Of a stretch of 64,000 nt of DNA, positions 1 to 12,466 are shown piece after piece (position 1 is the stretch's first letter; every line of letters begins with the position of its first letter). The notes below the pieces were generated by a model, which ran no database searches, was not told where the DNA came from, and was given only the letters and a program-made list of their open reading frames with translations. Source of the DNA: Paenibacillus sp. FSL H7-0331 (lineage in GTDB: Bacteria > Bacillota > Bacilli > Paenibacillales > NBRC-103111); the NCBI RefSeq assembly GCF_001956045.1, contig NZ_MRTH01000014.1, positions 134,086 to 198,085 on the forward strand. The letters are read 5' to 3'. The position numbers and the translations under genes are program-made.

Positions 1-288
1 ATCAGTCCCAGGCGCTGCGCCTGAAGCATCTGCTGCTTCGGCTGAGGGGCTCTCAGTGCTTGGGTTACCCCTCTTATCAGAAGCTGCTGATTGCGATTCC
101 CCTGACGTCGGTAATCTGACAGCTGAATCTGGTTCCTTGGTGACAGTGGATGGATCTGCCGCTGCATCGGCAGCAGCTTTCGGTGGTTCTTCGTTCAGTT
201 GTGGTTCCTTCAGAGTTTTATCTGTATTCAGCTTATCCGTATTCCGTTTATCTGTATCCAATTCATCTTTCTTTTGCTCATCACTCAT
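1..288 (-). CDS. nuoC: NADH-quinone oxidoreductase subunit C, N-terminal part (cut by window edge)
   Basis: This reading frame opens at the ATG ending at 288 and runs without a stop to the window edge, so only the first 96 codons are seen. They encode a hydrophilic, low-complexity leader rich in Asp, Glu, Lys, Ala and Ser with repeats of the type NTDK. NuoC proteins of Paenibacillus carry such long charged extensions before the conserved 30-kDa domain, which lies outside the window. The ATG overlaps the nuoB stop by four bases (ATGA), indicating translational coupling. NuoC belongs to the peripheral arm of complex I and helps pass electrons to quinone. The name rests on position after nuoA-nuoB, since no conserved domain is visible. 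Confidence 0.75.
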   Translation of the reverse strand, partial: MSDEQKKDELDTDKRNTDKLNTDKTLKEPQLNEEPPKAAADAAADPSTVTKEPDSAVRLPTSGESQSAASDKRGNPSTESPSAEAADASGAAPGTD

Positions 289-803
289 CGATTAGTCACC
301 TGCTTGCCGGTTTTCGCCTCATAACGAATTTTTTCCTGCAGCTTGTTAATTCCATAAATCAGAGCAGCAGGATTCGGCGGACAGCCTGGAATGTAGACGT
401 CAACCGGTACGACCTGATCCACGCCTTTAACAACGGCATAAGATTTGACGTAAGGTCCACCGGCGGTGGCACAGGAGCCCATAGCAATTACCCATTTGGG
501 TTCTGGCATTTGGTCGTACAGGCGGCGCAGCAATGGAGCCATCTTCTTGGTTACGGTGCCTGCCACGATCATAACGTCGGATTGCCTTGGTGAAGTCCGA
601 AAAATAACGCCAAAACGGTCCAAATCGTAGTGAGAAGCTCCGGCACCCATCATTTCAATCGCACAGCATGCCAATCCAAAGGTTAAAGGCCACAACGAAT
701 TACTTCTTGCCCAAGCTTTTACCTGCTCAAGCGTTGTCATAAACACATTGCGCTCCAGCTCTTCTCTTTCTTCCGGACTAATTGACTCTAGATTGAAGTC
801 CAT
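285..803 (-). CDS. nuoB: NADH-quinone oxidoreductase subunit B
   Basis: NuoB carries the terminal iron-sulphur cluster N2 of complex I, which hands electrons to quinone at the membrane face. The 172-residue product has the expected cysteines: the CC pair in LACCAIEMM, the Cys in MGSCATAGG and the Cys in [11 protein letters not shown] start it at the ATG ending at 803, which follows the purine-rich GAAGAAGGTG; a longer frame upstream would begin inside nuoA without a better site. The gene overlaps the end of nuoA by 16 bases and its stop overlaps the nuoC start, so nuoA-B-C look co-transcribed and coupled. Confidence 0.95.
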   Translation of the reverse strand: MDFNLESISPEEREELERNVFMTTLEQVKAWARSNSLWPLTFGLACCAIEMMGAGASHYDLDRFGVIFRTSPRQSDVMIVAGTVTKKMAPLLRRLYDQMPEPKWVIAMGSCATAGGPYVKSYAVVKGVDQVVPVDVYIPGCPPNPAALIYGINKLQEKIRYEAKTGKQVTNR

Positions 804-1153
804 TGCAGCACCTTCTTCTTCCAAGCATAAATTAATCCAACCACAAGCAGTCCTACGAAAATCGCCATTTCAACAACAGCAAACAAGCCCAGTTGCTTAA
901 AAGCAACGGCCCATGGGTACAAAAATACAGTTTCCACATCAAAAATGACAAACATCAGCGCAAATAAGTAATACCGGATGTTGAAGCGCACATGGCTCTC
1001 GCCGACCGGTTCGTTACCACTCTCATAAGTAGTATACTTCTCATCCAGCGGCTTGTAAGGACGCAAGAAACGGCCTGCTGTAAGTGCTACAACAGGAAGC
1101 AATACACCAAGAATGAGAAAAATGGCTACGACAACGTAATTGTTCATATACAT
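788..1153 (-). CDS. nuoA: NADH-quinone oxidoreductase subunit A
   Basis: NuoA is a small membrane subunit of complex I that contacts the quinone tunnel. The 121-residue product has three hydrophobic segments, near residues 5-27, 62-84 and 90-110. It also has the family signature in the first loop and second helix (YESGNEPVG, and [12 protein letters not shown] with conserved acidic residues). A GGGGAGG site lies 13 bases before the chosen ATG. It is the first gene of a nuo operon running off the left edge, and a sigma-A-like promoter lies about 180 bases upstream. Confidence 0.95.
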   Translation of the reverse strand: MYMNNYVVVAIFLILGVLLPVVALTAGRFLRPYKPLDEKYTTYESGNEPVGESHVRFNIRYYLFALMFVIFDVETVFLYPWAVAFKQLGLFAVVEMAIFVGLLVVGLIYAWKKKVLQWTSI

Positions 1154-1332
1154 CGTGAACGACTCGCCTCCCCATGCTATAAATAGTTAAGCTTTATGGA
1201 AATGTGCTGTGAGATTTATAAGAAAAGTCCAGTTCATGTAAGCTTGTAAGCGCACCCAAGTTGCAATCGCGAAGCCTTCCCTCATTTGCAAATCAGAACA
1301 TGCACATAACTTCTGTTCGTATATGCCCCACA

Positions 1333-1361
1333 ATTATATCAAATGGGTGTTTAGGTGTCTA
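1333..1361 (-). promoter_or_regulatory. Putative sigma-A promoter of the nuo operon
   Basis: On the minus strand a TAGACA -35 box (1356-1361) is followed after exactly 17 bases by a perfect TATAAT -10 box (1333-1338). The nuoA start lies about 180 bases downstream, leaving a long leader in which I recognise no riboswitch. The promoter sits just after the atp operon terminator, so nuo can be transcribed independently of atp. Confidence 0.7.
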
Positions 1362-1390
1362 ATCAATATTCCATATCACATTTTTTATAA

Positions 1391-1425
1391 AACACAAAAA
1401 AACGAAGGAACATGTGTCCCTCCGT
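1391..1425 (-). terminator. Intrinsic terminator of the atp operon
   Basis: Immediately after atpC the minus strand forms a 10-bp stem (ACGGAGGGAC with GTTCCTTCGT, two G-U pairs) with a four-base loop, followed by a run of seven T. This is a standard rho-independent terminator separating atp from nuo. Confidence 0.85.
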
Positions 1426-1439
1426 TTATGTTCGTTTCC

Positions 1440-1841
1440 TTAAGATTTACTGGAAACGTTGATCCGATTAACCGCTCTTTGCAAAGCCAGTTCAGCGCGT
1501 TTGAAATCGACTTGATCCTGTTTGGAAGACATACGCTGTTCAGCACGCGTCTTGGCTTCTTTAGCACGATCGACATCAATTTGTTCCGGCAGCTCGGCGC
1601 TTTCCGCCAATATGACCACCTTATCCTTACGTACCTCCATAAAGCCACCATTCACGGCGATATAATGCTGCTTACCGCCCTGTTTCACGATAACCGGCGC
1701 CACTTTTAATGGAGTGACCAAAGGGATGTGATTTGGCAGAATACCAAGCTCTCCTTCTGCACCCTTCACGCTAATCATGTCCACCTGATCGGTGTACACT
1801 TTACGCTCAGGGGTAACAATTTCCAGCAAGAAAGTACTCAC
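1440..1841 (-). CDS. atpC: ATP synthase F1 epsilon subunit
   Basis: The epsilon subunit is part of the central stalk of the F1 motor and can inhibit ATP hydrolysis. The 133-residue product matches the family length. It shows the N-terminal beta-sandwich ([38 protein letters not shown]) followed by a two-helix C-terminal domain rich in Arg, Lys and Ala. It is the last gene of the atp operon, separated from atpD by a 142-base spacer full of hairpins and followed directly by the operon terminator. Confidence 0.96.
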   Translation of the reverse strand: MSTFLLEIVTPERKVYTDQVDMISVKGAEGELGILPNHIPLVTPLKVAPVIVKQGGKQHYIAVNGGFMEVRKDKVVILAESAELPEQIDVDRAKEAKTRAEQRMSSKQDQVDFKRAELALQRAVNRINVSSKS

Positions 1842-1857
1842 TTGGACTCCTCCTAAG

Positions 1858-1982
1858 AGCTTTCCGTAAGGAAAGCTTTACTTCGTAAGCATCATCTGAG
1901 CTTTCCATATGGAAAGCTCTACTTCATATGGTTTGCGAATGCAAACTCAATTTGTAGCATACATTCAATTCGCTAATGCGAA
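1858..1982 (-). repeat. Cluster of four small hairpins between atpD and atpC
   Basis: The spacer holds four separate inverted repeats: AGCTTTCC-GTAA-GGAAAGCT (1858-1877), a perfect 22-base palindrome (1898-1919, centre CCATATGG), GTTTGC-GAAT-GCAAAC (1931-1946) and TTCGC-TAAT-GCGAA (1969-1982). None is followed by a T run, so they are unlikely to be terminators. They could stabilise or punctuate the mRNA between subunits needed in different amounts. Similar clusters sit in the atpG-atpD spacer. Confidence 0.7.
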
Positions 1983-1983
1983 C

Positions 1984-3508
<1,525 letters not shown>

Positions 3509-3526
3509 GTTCTTTACTAGCAAGTT

Positions 3527-4387
3527 TTAAGCTTGTGCGTTTGCACCGGCAACAATCTCCGAAATTTCCTGTGTAATCGAAGCCTGACGAGCACGGTTAT
3601 ACACCAGTGTCAAGGATCCGATCATCTTGGTTGCATTCTTCGTCGCATTGTTCATTGCCGTCATTCTTGCCCCAAACTCACTTGCTTTACCTTCCAATAC
3701 CGCACTATAAATTAAGGTTTCCGCATATTTAGGCAGCAACACTTCAAGTACACCCTCAGGTGACGGCTCATACTCATAGTTAGCAACGGATGCAACACCA
3801 CCCATGTTTTCCATAGGCAAAAGCTGCTTGATCATCGGTTCCTGCGTGATAGCATTTACGAATTTGTTATAAACCAGATACAGCTTGTCAAAAGAACCGT
3901 TCTCGAAGTTTTTCACTGCCGATGCCGCAATCGATTTGATATCCGCGAAGCTCGGAGAATCAGGAATTCCCGTTACTTCTTCAGCAATCGCGATATTGCG
4001 TTGACGGAAGAAATCTCTGCCCTTACGGCCGATTACAAAAATCACATATTCACTAGGTGATTTGTGATTTTCCTTGATCTCCTGCATCACTCTGCGCAGT
4101 ACGTTAGCATTATAGCCACCAGCGAGACCGCGGTCTGACGTAACAACAAGATATCCGGTCTTCTTGATTTCACGATTTTGCAGCATGGGATGCTTCAAAC
4201 CTTTGCTGCCTGCAGCGATACTGCCGACAACTTCCTTAAGCTTATCCGTGTAAGGTCGTGATGCCTCAGCAGCTGCCTGAGCTTTTCTTAATCTCGATGC
4301 AGCTACCATTTCCATCGCCTTGGTGATTTGCTTTGTGTTTTGTACGGACTTGATCTGGCGCTTAATTTCGCGCATTCCTTTTGCCAA
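3527..4387 (-). CDS. atpG: ATP synthase F1 gamma subunit
   Basis: The gamma subunit is the rotating shaft that couples the membrane rotor to the catalytic sites. The 286-residue product has the N-terminal helix signature REIKRQIKSVQNTKQITKAM and the C-terminal helix ending in YNRARQASITQEISEIVAG, the two coiled-coil halves. I set the start at the TTG at 4387, which follows GAGAGAGGTGA at good distance and gives the family N-terminus MAKGMREIK. The longer frame adds 16 codons with no homology I recognise. It is in operon order alpha-gamma-beta. Confidence 0.95.
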   Translation of the reverse strand: MAKGMREIKRQIKSVQNTKQITKAMEMVAASRLRKAQAAAEASRPYTDKLKEVVGSIAAGSKGLKHPMLQNREIKKTGYLVVTSDRGLAGGYNANVLRRVMQEIKENHKSPSEYVIFVIGRKGRDFFRQRNIAIAEEVTGIPDSPSFADIKSIAASAVKNFENGSFDKLYLVYNKFVNAITQEPMIKQLLPMENMGGVASVANYEYEPSPEGVLEVLLPKYAETLIYSAVLEGKASEFGARMTAMNNATKNATKMIGSLTLVYNRARQASITQEISEIVAGANAQA

Positions 4388-4509
4388 CTGACTCACCTCT
4401 CTCTCGAAGCTTCTCTGTATAAGAAAAGCCTTCACTCGAAAAGCCTGTTAAAAGACTTAAAATGGAACACCGAGCTTCCCTGTAAAGAGAAGCCCTTGTT
4501 CATTGTGCA

Positions 4510-6033
<1,524 letters not shown>

Positions 6034-6043
6034 TCACCCCTAT

Positions 6044-6595
6044 CTACAGTGCTTGAGTTGAATTCAAGGATTTTTGCAGTCGATCCAGCTTGCCGGATAA
6101 ACTGCCGTCATACAGACGATCACCGATGCGCACTTTAATTCCGCCGAGCAGGCTTGTATCAATAGCCGTTTCAACACGAATTTGTTTGCCAACCAATTGG
6201 CTGAATGTTGCAGCAATATGATCAAGCTCAGCTTGTTGAAGAACGACCGGCGTATAAACAATGGCTTTTGCCTGACCAAGGGCCTCACTGGCAATCGTTA
6301 CAAAGTAACCAACTAGCGATTCCAGCAATTCTTCCCTGCCTTTATCGATGAGCAACAGCAAAGTGCTAAAGGTAATTTCCGAAAGCTGACTTTCAAAAAT
6401 GTTTTTCAGCAGCGCTGTTTTGGATACAGTCCCGATCCCTGGATGCTTGATCAGCTTGTGCAAGTCACTGTTTTCCTTTAAAACCGCTACGATAAACTTC
6501 AGTTCTTCTTCTACCTGAGCAATCTTGTTCTGTTCTTTGGCTAGCTCAAAAAGCGCTTTTGCGTATCTTTTGGCTACGATGGTATCCTGGCTCAT
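6044..6595 (-). CDS. atpH: ATP synthase F1 delta subunit
   Basis: Delta sits on top of F1 and ties it to the peripheral stalk. The 183-residue product has the all-helical N-terminal domain (VAKRYAKALFELAKEQNKI) and the conserved C-terminal strand and helix (GGIKVRIGDRLYDGSLSGKLDRLQ). Its ATG overlaps the atpF stop by four bases (ATGA), so translation of the two stalk proteins is probably coupled. Confidence 0.95.
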   Translation of the reverse strand: MSQDTIVAKRYAKALFELAKEQNKIAQVEEELKFIVAVLKENSDLHKLIKHPGIGTVSKTALLKNIFESQLSEITFSTLLLLIDKGREELLESLVGYFVTIASEALGQAKAIVYTPVVLQQAELDHIAATFSQLVGKQIRVETAIDTSLLGGIKVRIGDRLYDGSLSGKLDRLQKSLNSTQAL

Positions 6596-7077
6596 TGGTT
6601 GCCTCCTACCTCTTTCAGGTAATGCTCTACCAATTGCTCTTGAGATTTCTCATCAATTTGTTTTTCGATAATTTTGGAAGCAATGAGAACAGACATCGCG
6701 CCAACCTGGCTGCGAAGGGCGGCAACCGCCTTATGTTTCTCATTCTCAATATCACGAATCGCTTCGTCTTTCACGCGAGTCGCTTCCGCACGTGCAGCAG
6801 CTGTAATTTCGTCTGCTTGTTTGGAACTGATTTGTTTAGCTTGTTCGATAATGTCTTGTGCTTCTTTGCGAGTCTGTTGTAGAGCCAGCTTTTGCTCCTC
6901 TAACAATTGCTCAGCCTGCTTCCGGTTATTTTCAGCCGTTTGAATTTGATCCTTAACAAGCTGTCTGCGTTTTTCCATCATGCCAAACAAAGGACCGAAC
7001 GCCAGCTTTTGCAGCAGTAAATATAGAAGCAAGAAGGCTACGATTTGAATAAAAAACGTGGACCATTCAATATGCAA
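6592..7077 (-). CDS. atpF: ATP synthase F0 subunit b
   Basis: Subunit b forms the peripheral stalk holding F1 still against the rotor. The 161-residue product has one N-terminal membrane segment (about residues 5-26), then a long charged helix rich in Glu, Lys, Gln and Ala, typical of the b dimer coiled coil. The first codon is TTG (7075-7077), placed seven bases after AAGGGAGTG; no ATG with a ribosome site is available. The stop overlaps the atpH start. Confidence 0.94.
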   Translation of the reverse strand: MHIEWSTFFIQIVAFLLLYLLLQKLAFGPLFGMMEKRRQLVKDQIQTAENNRKQAEQLLEEQKLALQQTRKEAQDIIEQAKQISSKQADEITAAARAEATRVKDEAIRDIENEKHKAVAALRSQVGAMSVLIASKIIEKQIDEKSQEQLVEHYLKEVGGNQ

Positions 7078-7155
7078 GTAACGTCACTCCCTTCTCATAG
7101 CGTAGGCAAAACGAAGGCGTGGAGGCTTTTGCAACCATCCCCGCCAAACGATTTC

Positions 7156-7395
<240 letters not shown>

Positions 7396-7454
7396 TTAAA
7401 TTGTAAAGTTTTTTTATAAATAACTCGAGACTTTCCCGAGGTAAGTCTTGTACC

Positions 7455-8153
7455 TTAGTGAGACTCTTCGTGAATCAACGTTTGTGAAATATAAACCATT
7501 GTCAACATTGTAAATACGAATGCCTGAATGGCGCCAACGAACACACTAAAACCTTGCCATATGGCTAGAGGGAATATTCCAAACCAACCCGCTCCCAAAA
7601 TGACACCAATCATAATTTCACCTGCATAAATATTTCCGTATAGACGGAAAGCAAGCGTCAGCGGCTTGGATACCACCTCAATCAAATGCAGCGGAAGCAT
7701 AACCCCTTTATACTCAAAGTAATGAGCAAAATAGTGCTTCGTATTGCGTGTGATACCCAGAAAGTGGCTAAGCGCAATGACGATAACCGTAAGTGCTGCA
7801 GTAACGGCAATATCCGCCGTCGGTGATTTCCACCATGACACGTGATCTGAGGTTACGACCGAGAACGGCAGCCCCAGCATGTTTCCAATGAAAATGTACA
7901 TAATTAGGGTTAAACCAAGTGCTATAAACGGCTTCCCATGTTTAGAACCAATAGTACTGCCGATGATCCCTTCAACAAACTCTACAACCCATTCCATAAA
8001 GTTTTGCAGCTTCGAAGGATTCGTTACCGAAATTTTACTCGTTCCGGCAATCGCGAGTATTAATACCAGAACACTGGTCACTCCAATCATGAGAAGCGCT
8101 GACAGATCAAAGTGAAATCCAAACCATTCTACTCCCGGTACTTGATGCTCCAT
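7455..8153 (-). CDS. atpB: ATP synthase F0 subunit a
   Basis: Subunit a forms the proton half-channels beside the c ring. The product (232 residues from the start used here) has five to six hydrophobic helices and the functional arginine in KPLTLAFRLYGNIYAGE. Two starts are possible: the ATG at 8153 and a GTG five codons upstream that overlaps the AAAGGGGTG ribosome site. I prefer the ATG, but the distance to the site is long, so the exact start is uncertain. It follows atpI with a 33-base gap. Confidence 0.93.
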   Translation of the reverse strand: MEHQVPGVEWFGFHFDLSALLMIGVTSVLVLILAIAGTSKISVTNPSKLQNFMEWVVEFVEGIIGSTIGSKHGKPFIALGLTLIMYIFIGNMLGLPFSVVTSDHVSWWKSPTADIAVTAALTVIVIALSHFLGITRNTKHYFAHYFEYKGVMLPLHLIEVVSKPLTLAFRLYGNIYAGEIMIGVILGAGWFGIFPLAIWQGFSVFVGAIQAFVFTMLTMVYISQTLIHEESH

Positions 8154-8186
8154 GTTTTCCAATTTCACCCCTTTCCACAGATGGAT

Positions 8187-8582
8187 TTACTTCTTGGATC
8201 TTTTGACAGAAATAATACCCAATACAAGTGTTGCCAATTGAGCGATAAGGTATCCAGCGACGGTTGTACTTAACGCGAATTGCTCCGGAAACCGGACTGC
8301 GATAAGACCCGCCAAACCTCCTATGGCCGCTCTAGTCAGAAAGCCTATGTTAGCCTTGCTCGGAATCCCTTGCCCCGGTGGAGCGGTGATAACCTTATCC
8401 GATAGCTTGCGAATTTTCCAGGCCAGATACCTTGCGTTAATCATACTAACGGCAGCCCCCAGCATCAAACCAGCTGAATAGGGTCGGTATTCCACGAAAA
8501 GAGCCCAAGCAACCAGACAAAAGGATAAGAAAAATAGAAAGACGTTTTGAAACGTTTTCAGATGGGCCGTAAACTCGTTCAT
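8187..8582 (-). CDS. atpI: ATP synthase subunit I
   Basis: AtpI-type proteins are small membrane proteins that assist assembly of the c ring. The 131-residue product has four hydrophobic segments (about residues 12-28, 35-52, 80-98 and 105-125). It occupies the classic position between the first small gene and atpB. The sequence is weakly conserved in this family, so the call rests on size, topology and place. Its ribosome site (GGAGGG) lies inside the last codons of the preceding gene, implying coupling. Confidence 0.85.
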   Translation of the reverse strand: MNEFTAHLKTFQNVFLFFLSFCLVAWALFVEYRPYSAGLMLGAAVSMINARYLAWKIRKLSDKVITAPPGQGIPSKANIGFLTRAAIGGLAGLIAVRFPEQFALSTTVAGYLIAQLATLVLGIISVKRSKK

Positions 8583-8804
8583 TTATAGCCCTCCGTACTG
8601 CTTAATCATAAAATAAATGCTAATGATTCCAGCCGTAAGCCCCAGCAAAAAACCACCCAGTAACCACAACTGCCCGCCAAGCGTTTGGCTTAACCAATCT
8701 CCAAACCAATACCCTGCCAGTAAACAGACAACAAGATCAATTCCGATAGCCGTCGTTAAAGCAGCTGCACGCCATGGATTATCATTACGGTTTGGCTGTT
8801 TCAT
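8583..8804 (-). CDS. AtpZ/AtpI-like small membrane protein heading the atp operon
   Basis: A 73-residue protein with two hydrophobic segments (about residues 17-39 and 45-67) and the motif GYWFGDWLSQTLGG. This fits the AtpZ family, which accompanies ATP synthase operons and has been linked to Mg/Ca uptake or c-ring assembly. The start ATG at 8804 lies just after AGGAGGGTG; an upstream in-frame start at 8828 has no site. It is the first gene of the operon, about 27 bases from a strong promoter, and its stop lies directly against the atpI start. Confidence 0.85.
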   Translation of the reverse strand: MKQPNRNDNPWRAAALTTAIGIDLVVCLLAGYWFGDWLSQTLGGQLWLLGGFLLGLTAGIISIYFMIKQYGGL

Positions 8805-8830
8805 ATACACCCTCCTGAGAATCCTCACTT

Positions 8831-8860
8831 ATTGTAACGAAGCAACGTCGGGTTTGTCAA
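8831..8860 (-). promoter_or_regulatory. Sigma-A promoter of the atp operon
   Basis: The minus strand carries a consensus TTGACA (8855-8860) and TACAAT (8831-8836) separated by 18 bases, a strong housekeeping promoter. The first start codon is only about 27 bases after the -10 box, so the leader is very short. Confidence 0.8.
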
Positions 8861-8978
8861 TTGTCTTTCTCTCTAAATAACTGTGGATGAAATTCTTAAA
8901 AATGCTGTTATATCAACGTTTTTAGCAATTCCAAACCAAACAGTACTACTGCACGCTCTGACGTTTGTCATAGGATTG

Positions 8979-10121
8979 TCACGGTTGGAATGACTCCGGT
9001 CTTACTGTAGCATGTCCAAAATGGTAAAGGATGGCTTGAACGATCCGTTCCGACGCTTTTCCATCGCCGTAGGGGTTGGCAGCCTGACTCATTTTTTCAT
9101 ACAATACCGGATCTGTCAGCAATGCACGGGTTCGATTATACACATGCTCTTCATCGGTTCCGACAAGCTCCAGCGTTCCTGCATCAATACCTTCCGGCCG
9201 CTCCGTTGTTTCACGTAGAACTAAAACGGGCACTCCATACGAAGGAGCTTCCTCCTGCAACCCACCGGAATCAGTCAAAATCATGTGGGTATGCGGATAT
9301 AAATTGTGCAGTTCCAGTACATCTAGCGGATCTACGAGCTTGATACGCGGATGATCACCCAGCATTTCGTAGGCCGGCTCTCTTACAGCTGGACTCGGGT
9401 GAACTGGATACACGATGGCAATATCGTCAAACTCATCAGCAATCCGACGCACGGCACGGAAAATTTGCCGATGTGGCTCACCTTGTGCTTCGCGGCGATG
9501 CGCGGTCATCAGGATCAGACGCTTACCTGCTGCCCAATCCAGTACATTGTGGGTAAAGTCATTCTGCACCGTATACTGGAACACATCTGTCACCGTATTT
9601 CCTGTTACGAAGATTGTTGCCTCTGACTTATTCTCTTTGCGCAGGTTGTCGGCAGATAACTGGGTCGGAGCAAAATGCAGATCGGATAATACGCCGGTCA
9701 GCTGGCGATTCATTTCTTCCGGATACGGTGACATTTTGTTCCAGGTACGCAAGCCTGCTTCCACATGACCCACCTGGATCTGCTGTAAGAAAGCCGCGTA
9801 GCTTGCCAGGAATGTCGTTAACGTGTCTCCGTGTACGAGCACCAGGTCCGGCTTTTCTTCGCGGAATACCGGGTCCAACCCTTGAAGCACCCGTACGGTC
9901 ACTTCGTTCAATGTTTGACGATCCTTCATGACATCTAAATCATGGTCAGGTGTAATATGGAATGTTTCCAGAACCTGATCCAGCAATTCCCTATGTTGTG
10001 CGGTAACGCATACACGTGAGTCGATAAATTCAGAATGCTTTTGAAGCTCAAGTACCAGCGGCGCCATCTTGATGGCTTCCGGCCGGGTTCCGAAAATCGT
10101 AATTACTTTGGTTTTACCCAT
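8979..10121 (-). CDS. wecB: UDP-N-acetylglucosamine 2-epimerase (non-hydrolysing)
   Basis: Interconverts UDP-GlcNAc and UDP-ManNAc, feeding teichoic acid linkage units and other cell-wall glycopolymers (MnaA in Bacillus). The 380-residue product matches the family length. It has the N-terminal GTRPEAIKMAPLV and the C-terminal nucleotide-binding segment DSGGLQEEAPSYGVPVLVLR with ETTERPEGIDAGT. I start at the ATG at 10121, which follows AGGGGGACAG. It lies 56 bases after upp, in the same direction, in a cytosolic cell-wall precursor context. Confidence 0.95.
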   Translation of the reverse strand: MGKTKVITIFGTRPEAIKMAPLVLELQKHSEFIDSRVCVTAQHRELLDQVLETFHITPDHDLDVMKDRQTLNEVTVRVLQGLDPVFREEKPDLVLVHGDTLTTFLASYAAFLQQIQVGHVEAGLRTWNKMSPYPEEMNRQLTGVLSDLHFAPTQLSADNLRKENKSEATIFVTGNTVTDVFQYTVQNDFTHNVLDWAAGKRLILMTAHRREAQGEPHRQIFRAVRRIADEFDDIAIVYPVHPSPAVREPAYEMLGDHPRIKLVDPLDVLELHNLYPHTHMILTDSGGLQEEAPSYGVPVLVLRETTERPEGIDAGTLELVGTDEEHVYNRTRALLTDPVLYEKMSQAANPYGDGKASERIVQAILYHFGHATVRPESFQP

Positions 10122-10177
10122 GAACGGCTGTCCCCCTATGTACATTTTCTGTTATAGATTCATCTGCTTGCTGATTT

Positions 10178-10807
10178 TTATTTCGTACCGAACAGACGAT
10201 CACCTGCATCTCCCAGTCCGGGAACGATGTAACCGTGGTCATTCAAATAGTCGTCAATAGCTGCTACATATATATCCACATCGGGATGCGTTTGCTGTAC
10301 AGCGTGAATACCCTCGGGCGCTGCAATGAGGCACATCAGCTTGATCTGCGAGCAGCCTCTGCTCTTCAACGCCGTTATTGCTGCATTCGCAGAACCTCCG
10401 GTTGCCAGCATCGGGTCTATCACGATCAATTCCCGTTCCTGTACATCGGTAGGCAGCTTTACATAATACTCAACAGGCTCAAGTGTCTCTGGATCACGGT
10501 ACAAGCCGATATGACCTACCTTGGCTGCGGGTACTAATCTCAGAATACCATCTACCATGCCAAGTCCTGCACGCAAAATCGGGATAAGTCCCAGCATTCT
10601 GCCCGAAATCACTTTGCAATCCGTCGTGGTCACTGGTGTTTTGACTTGCACGGTTTCAAGCGGAATGTCTCTTGTAATTTCGTACGCCATCAGTGTCGAT
10701 ACTTCATCTACCAATTCGCGAAAATCTTTGGTTAGTGTGGATTCATCCCGTATGTACGTAAGCTTATGCTGGATCAACGGATGATCACACACAAATAATT
10801 TTCCCAT
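10178..10807 (-). CDS. upp: Uracil phosphoribosyltransferase
   Basis: Salvages uracil with PRPP to give UMP. The 209-residue product has the PRPP loop ([16 protein letters not shown]) and the C-terminal uracil-binding region ending [11 protein letters not shown]. The ATG at 10807 is preceded by AAAGGGGAATTG. An extended -10 promoter lies 31 bases upstream. The gene follows glyA in the same direction, as in Bacillus. Confidence 0.96.
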   Translation of the reverse strand: MGKLFVCDHPLIQHKLTYIRDESTLTKDFRELVDEVSTLMAYEITRDIPLETVQVKTPVTTTDCKVISGRMLGLIPILRAGLGMVDGILRLVPAAKVGHIGLYRDPETLEPVEYYVKLPTDVQERELIVIDPMLATGGSANAAITALKSRGCSQIKLMCLIAAPEGIHAVQQTHPDVDIYVAAIDDYLNDHGYIVPGLGDAGDRLFGTK

Positions 10808-10813
10808 AAACAA

Positions 10814-11149
10814 TTCCCCTTTACGCCAAATCTCGTCTATTATACCACACCTGTGAGATGTTATCCCAACAAGTTTCGCGCATTGACGACAGACTCAGCG
10901 ACTGTCAGGCTCCAGCGTAAAAAGGCAGGCTGGACGTAATGAATGTACAGTTCCTATTCATGTACGAACTCATAGAAGCCAATGCGAAGAGCGTTCATGG
11001 CGTGTCAATCGCTGCTCAGTTTCGGAGTGGTCCCAGGCCGTATCCTGAAATCATGAAGAGGCCGGAGATCTCTACATCATCTCCAGCCTCTTGGCTATGG
11101 TCTATAGATCGCACTCGTTAGTTGAGGAGGCGAGCCTGATAATCAGGTA
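10814..11149 (-). promoter_or_regulatory. upp upstream region: extended -10 promoter and glyA hairpin
   Basis: This 336-base spacer holds a TGGTATAAT extended -10 element (TATAAT at 10839-10844, minus strand) without a clear -35 box, the likely upp promoter. Around 11056-11092 there is a 13-bp stem (AGAGGCTGGAGAT with ATCTCCGGCCTCT) just downstream of glyA, but its T run is poor, so it is a weak terminator or an RNA-stabilising hairpin. I see no gene in the rest. Confidence 0.55.
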
Positions 11150-12397
11150 TTAGTAGGACAGGCCCGGATACAAAGGGAACTGTGCAGTCAAATCTTTAAC
11201 CATACCGCGGACTTTGTCATGTACAGCAGCATCAGTTGGATTTTTCAAAGTCAAGGCAATGATCTTGGCAATAGTTTTCATTGCTTCTTCATCCATACCG
11301 CGGGAAGTTGCAGCCGGAGTACCAACACGAACACCACTGGTTACCATCGGCTTGGCTGGATCGAAAGGAATCGCATTTTTATTAACCGTAACCCCAACTT
11401 CATCCAGCAAGTGCTCAGCTTCTTTACCGCTGATGCTCGTGTTGCGCAGGTCGATCAGCATCAAATGGTTATCGGTACCACCGGATACAAGATCGATACC
11501 TTCGGAAATTAGAGCTTCCGATAATGCTTTGGCATTGTTGACAACCTTTTGTGCGTAAGTTTTGAATTCCGGCTGCAAAGCTTCGCCAAAGGATACAGCC
11601 TTAGCTGCAATAATATGCATCAAAGGACCACCTTGGGTACCAGGAAATACAGCTTTATCGATGGCAGCAGCCCATGGTTTACGGCACAAGATCATACCGC
11701 CGCGAGGACCACGAAGTGTTTTATGGGTAGTCGTCGTTACAAAGTGTGCATGTGGAACCGGGTTTGGATGCAGACCAGCCGCTACCAGACCAGCGATATG
11801 TGCCATATCAACAAAGAGCAATGCGCCTACATCATTAGCGATCGACGCCAGAGCTTCAAAATCAATCGTACGTGGATATGCGCTGGCACCAGCTACGATC
11901 ATACGAGGCTTATGTTTGAATGCCGCTTTGCGCACATCATTATAATCGATACGGGAGTCGCTTTCGATAACACCGTAGGAAACGAAGTTGTATAGAATAC
12001 CGGATGCATTAACCGGGCTGCCATGGGTCAAGTGACCACCGTGAGCCAAGCTCATGCCCAATACCGTATCTCCAGGCTGTAGAGCTGCCAAGTAAACAGC
12101 CATGTTGGCTTGAGCGCCGGAATGCGGCTGTACGTTGGCATGCTCAGCTCCAAATAATTCCTTGGCACGATCACGAGCGATGTCCTCTACAATGTCTACA
12201 TACTCACAACCACCATAATAACGTCTGCCAGGGTAGCCTTCAGCGTATTTATTGGTCAGTACCGTACCCATTGCTTGCAGTACCGCCTCGCTGACGAAGT
12301 TTTCCGATGCGATCAATTCGATTTTGTCGCGTTGACGACCGATTTCAAGATTCATAGCCTCCACGATTTTGGGGTCCTGCTTACGTAATTGTTCCAT
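11150..12397 (-). CDS. glyA: Serine hydroxymethyltransferase
   Basis: A PLP enzyme that converts serine and tetrahydrofolate to glycine and methylene-THF, the main source of one-carbon units for purines and thymidylate. The 415-residue product has the lysine site in [16 protein letters not shown], the conserved [13 protein letters not shown] and the [14 protein letters not shown] segment. It is the last gene of the rpiB-ywlG-glyA unit whose leader carries a likely ZTP riboswitch. Purine/folate stress would then raise one-carbon supply. Confidence 0.97.
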   Translation of the reverse strand: MEQLRKQDPKIVEAMNLEIGRQRDKIELIASENFVSEAVLQAMGTVLTNKYAEGYPGRRYYGGCEYVDIVEDIARDRAKELFGAEHANVQPHSGAQANMAVYLAALQPGDTVLGMSLAHGGHLTHGSPVNASGILYNFVSYGVIESDSRIDYNDVRKAAFKHKPRMIVAGASAYPRTIDFEALASIANDVGALLFVDMAHIAGLVAAGLHPNPVPHAHFVTTTTHKTLRGPRGGMILCRKPWAAAIDKAVFPGTQGGPLMHIIAAKAVSFGEALQPEFKTYAQKVVNNAKALSEALISEGIDLVSGGTDNHLMLIDLRNTSISGKEAEHLLDEVGVTVNKNAIPFDPAKPMVTSGVRVGTPAATSRGMDEEAMKTIAKIIALTLKNPTDAAVHDKVRGMVKDLTAQFPLYPGLSY

Positions 12398-12429
12398 AAT
12401 AAAATCCTCCTTTAGATTTTCGCAGAAAA

Positions 12430-12442
12430 CTTACTTCGTAAG
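12430..12442 (-). repeat. Small CTTAC-TTC-GTAAG hairpin before glyA
   Basis: A 5-bp inverted repeat in the 69-base ywlG-glyA spacer. It contains the same CTTCGTAAGC core seen three times in the atp spacers. No T run follows, so it is not a terminator. It is probably one copy of a short repeat used as a gene spacer in this genome. Confidence 0.45.
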
Positions 12443-12466
12443 CTTCTACATTATAGTTAATTGGGT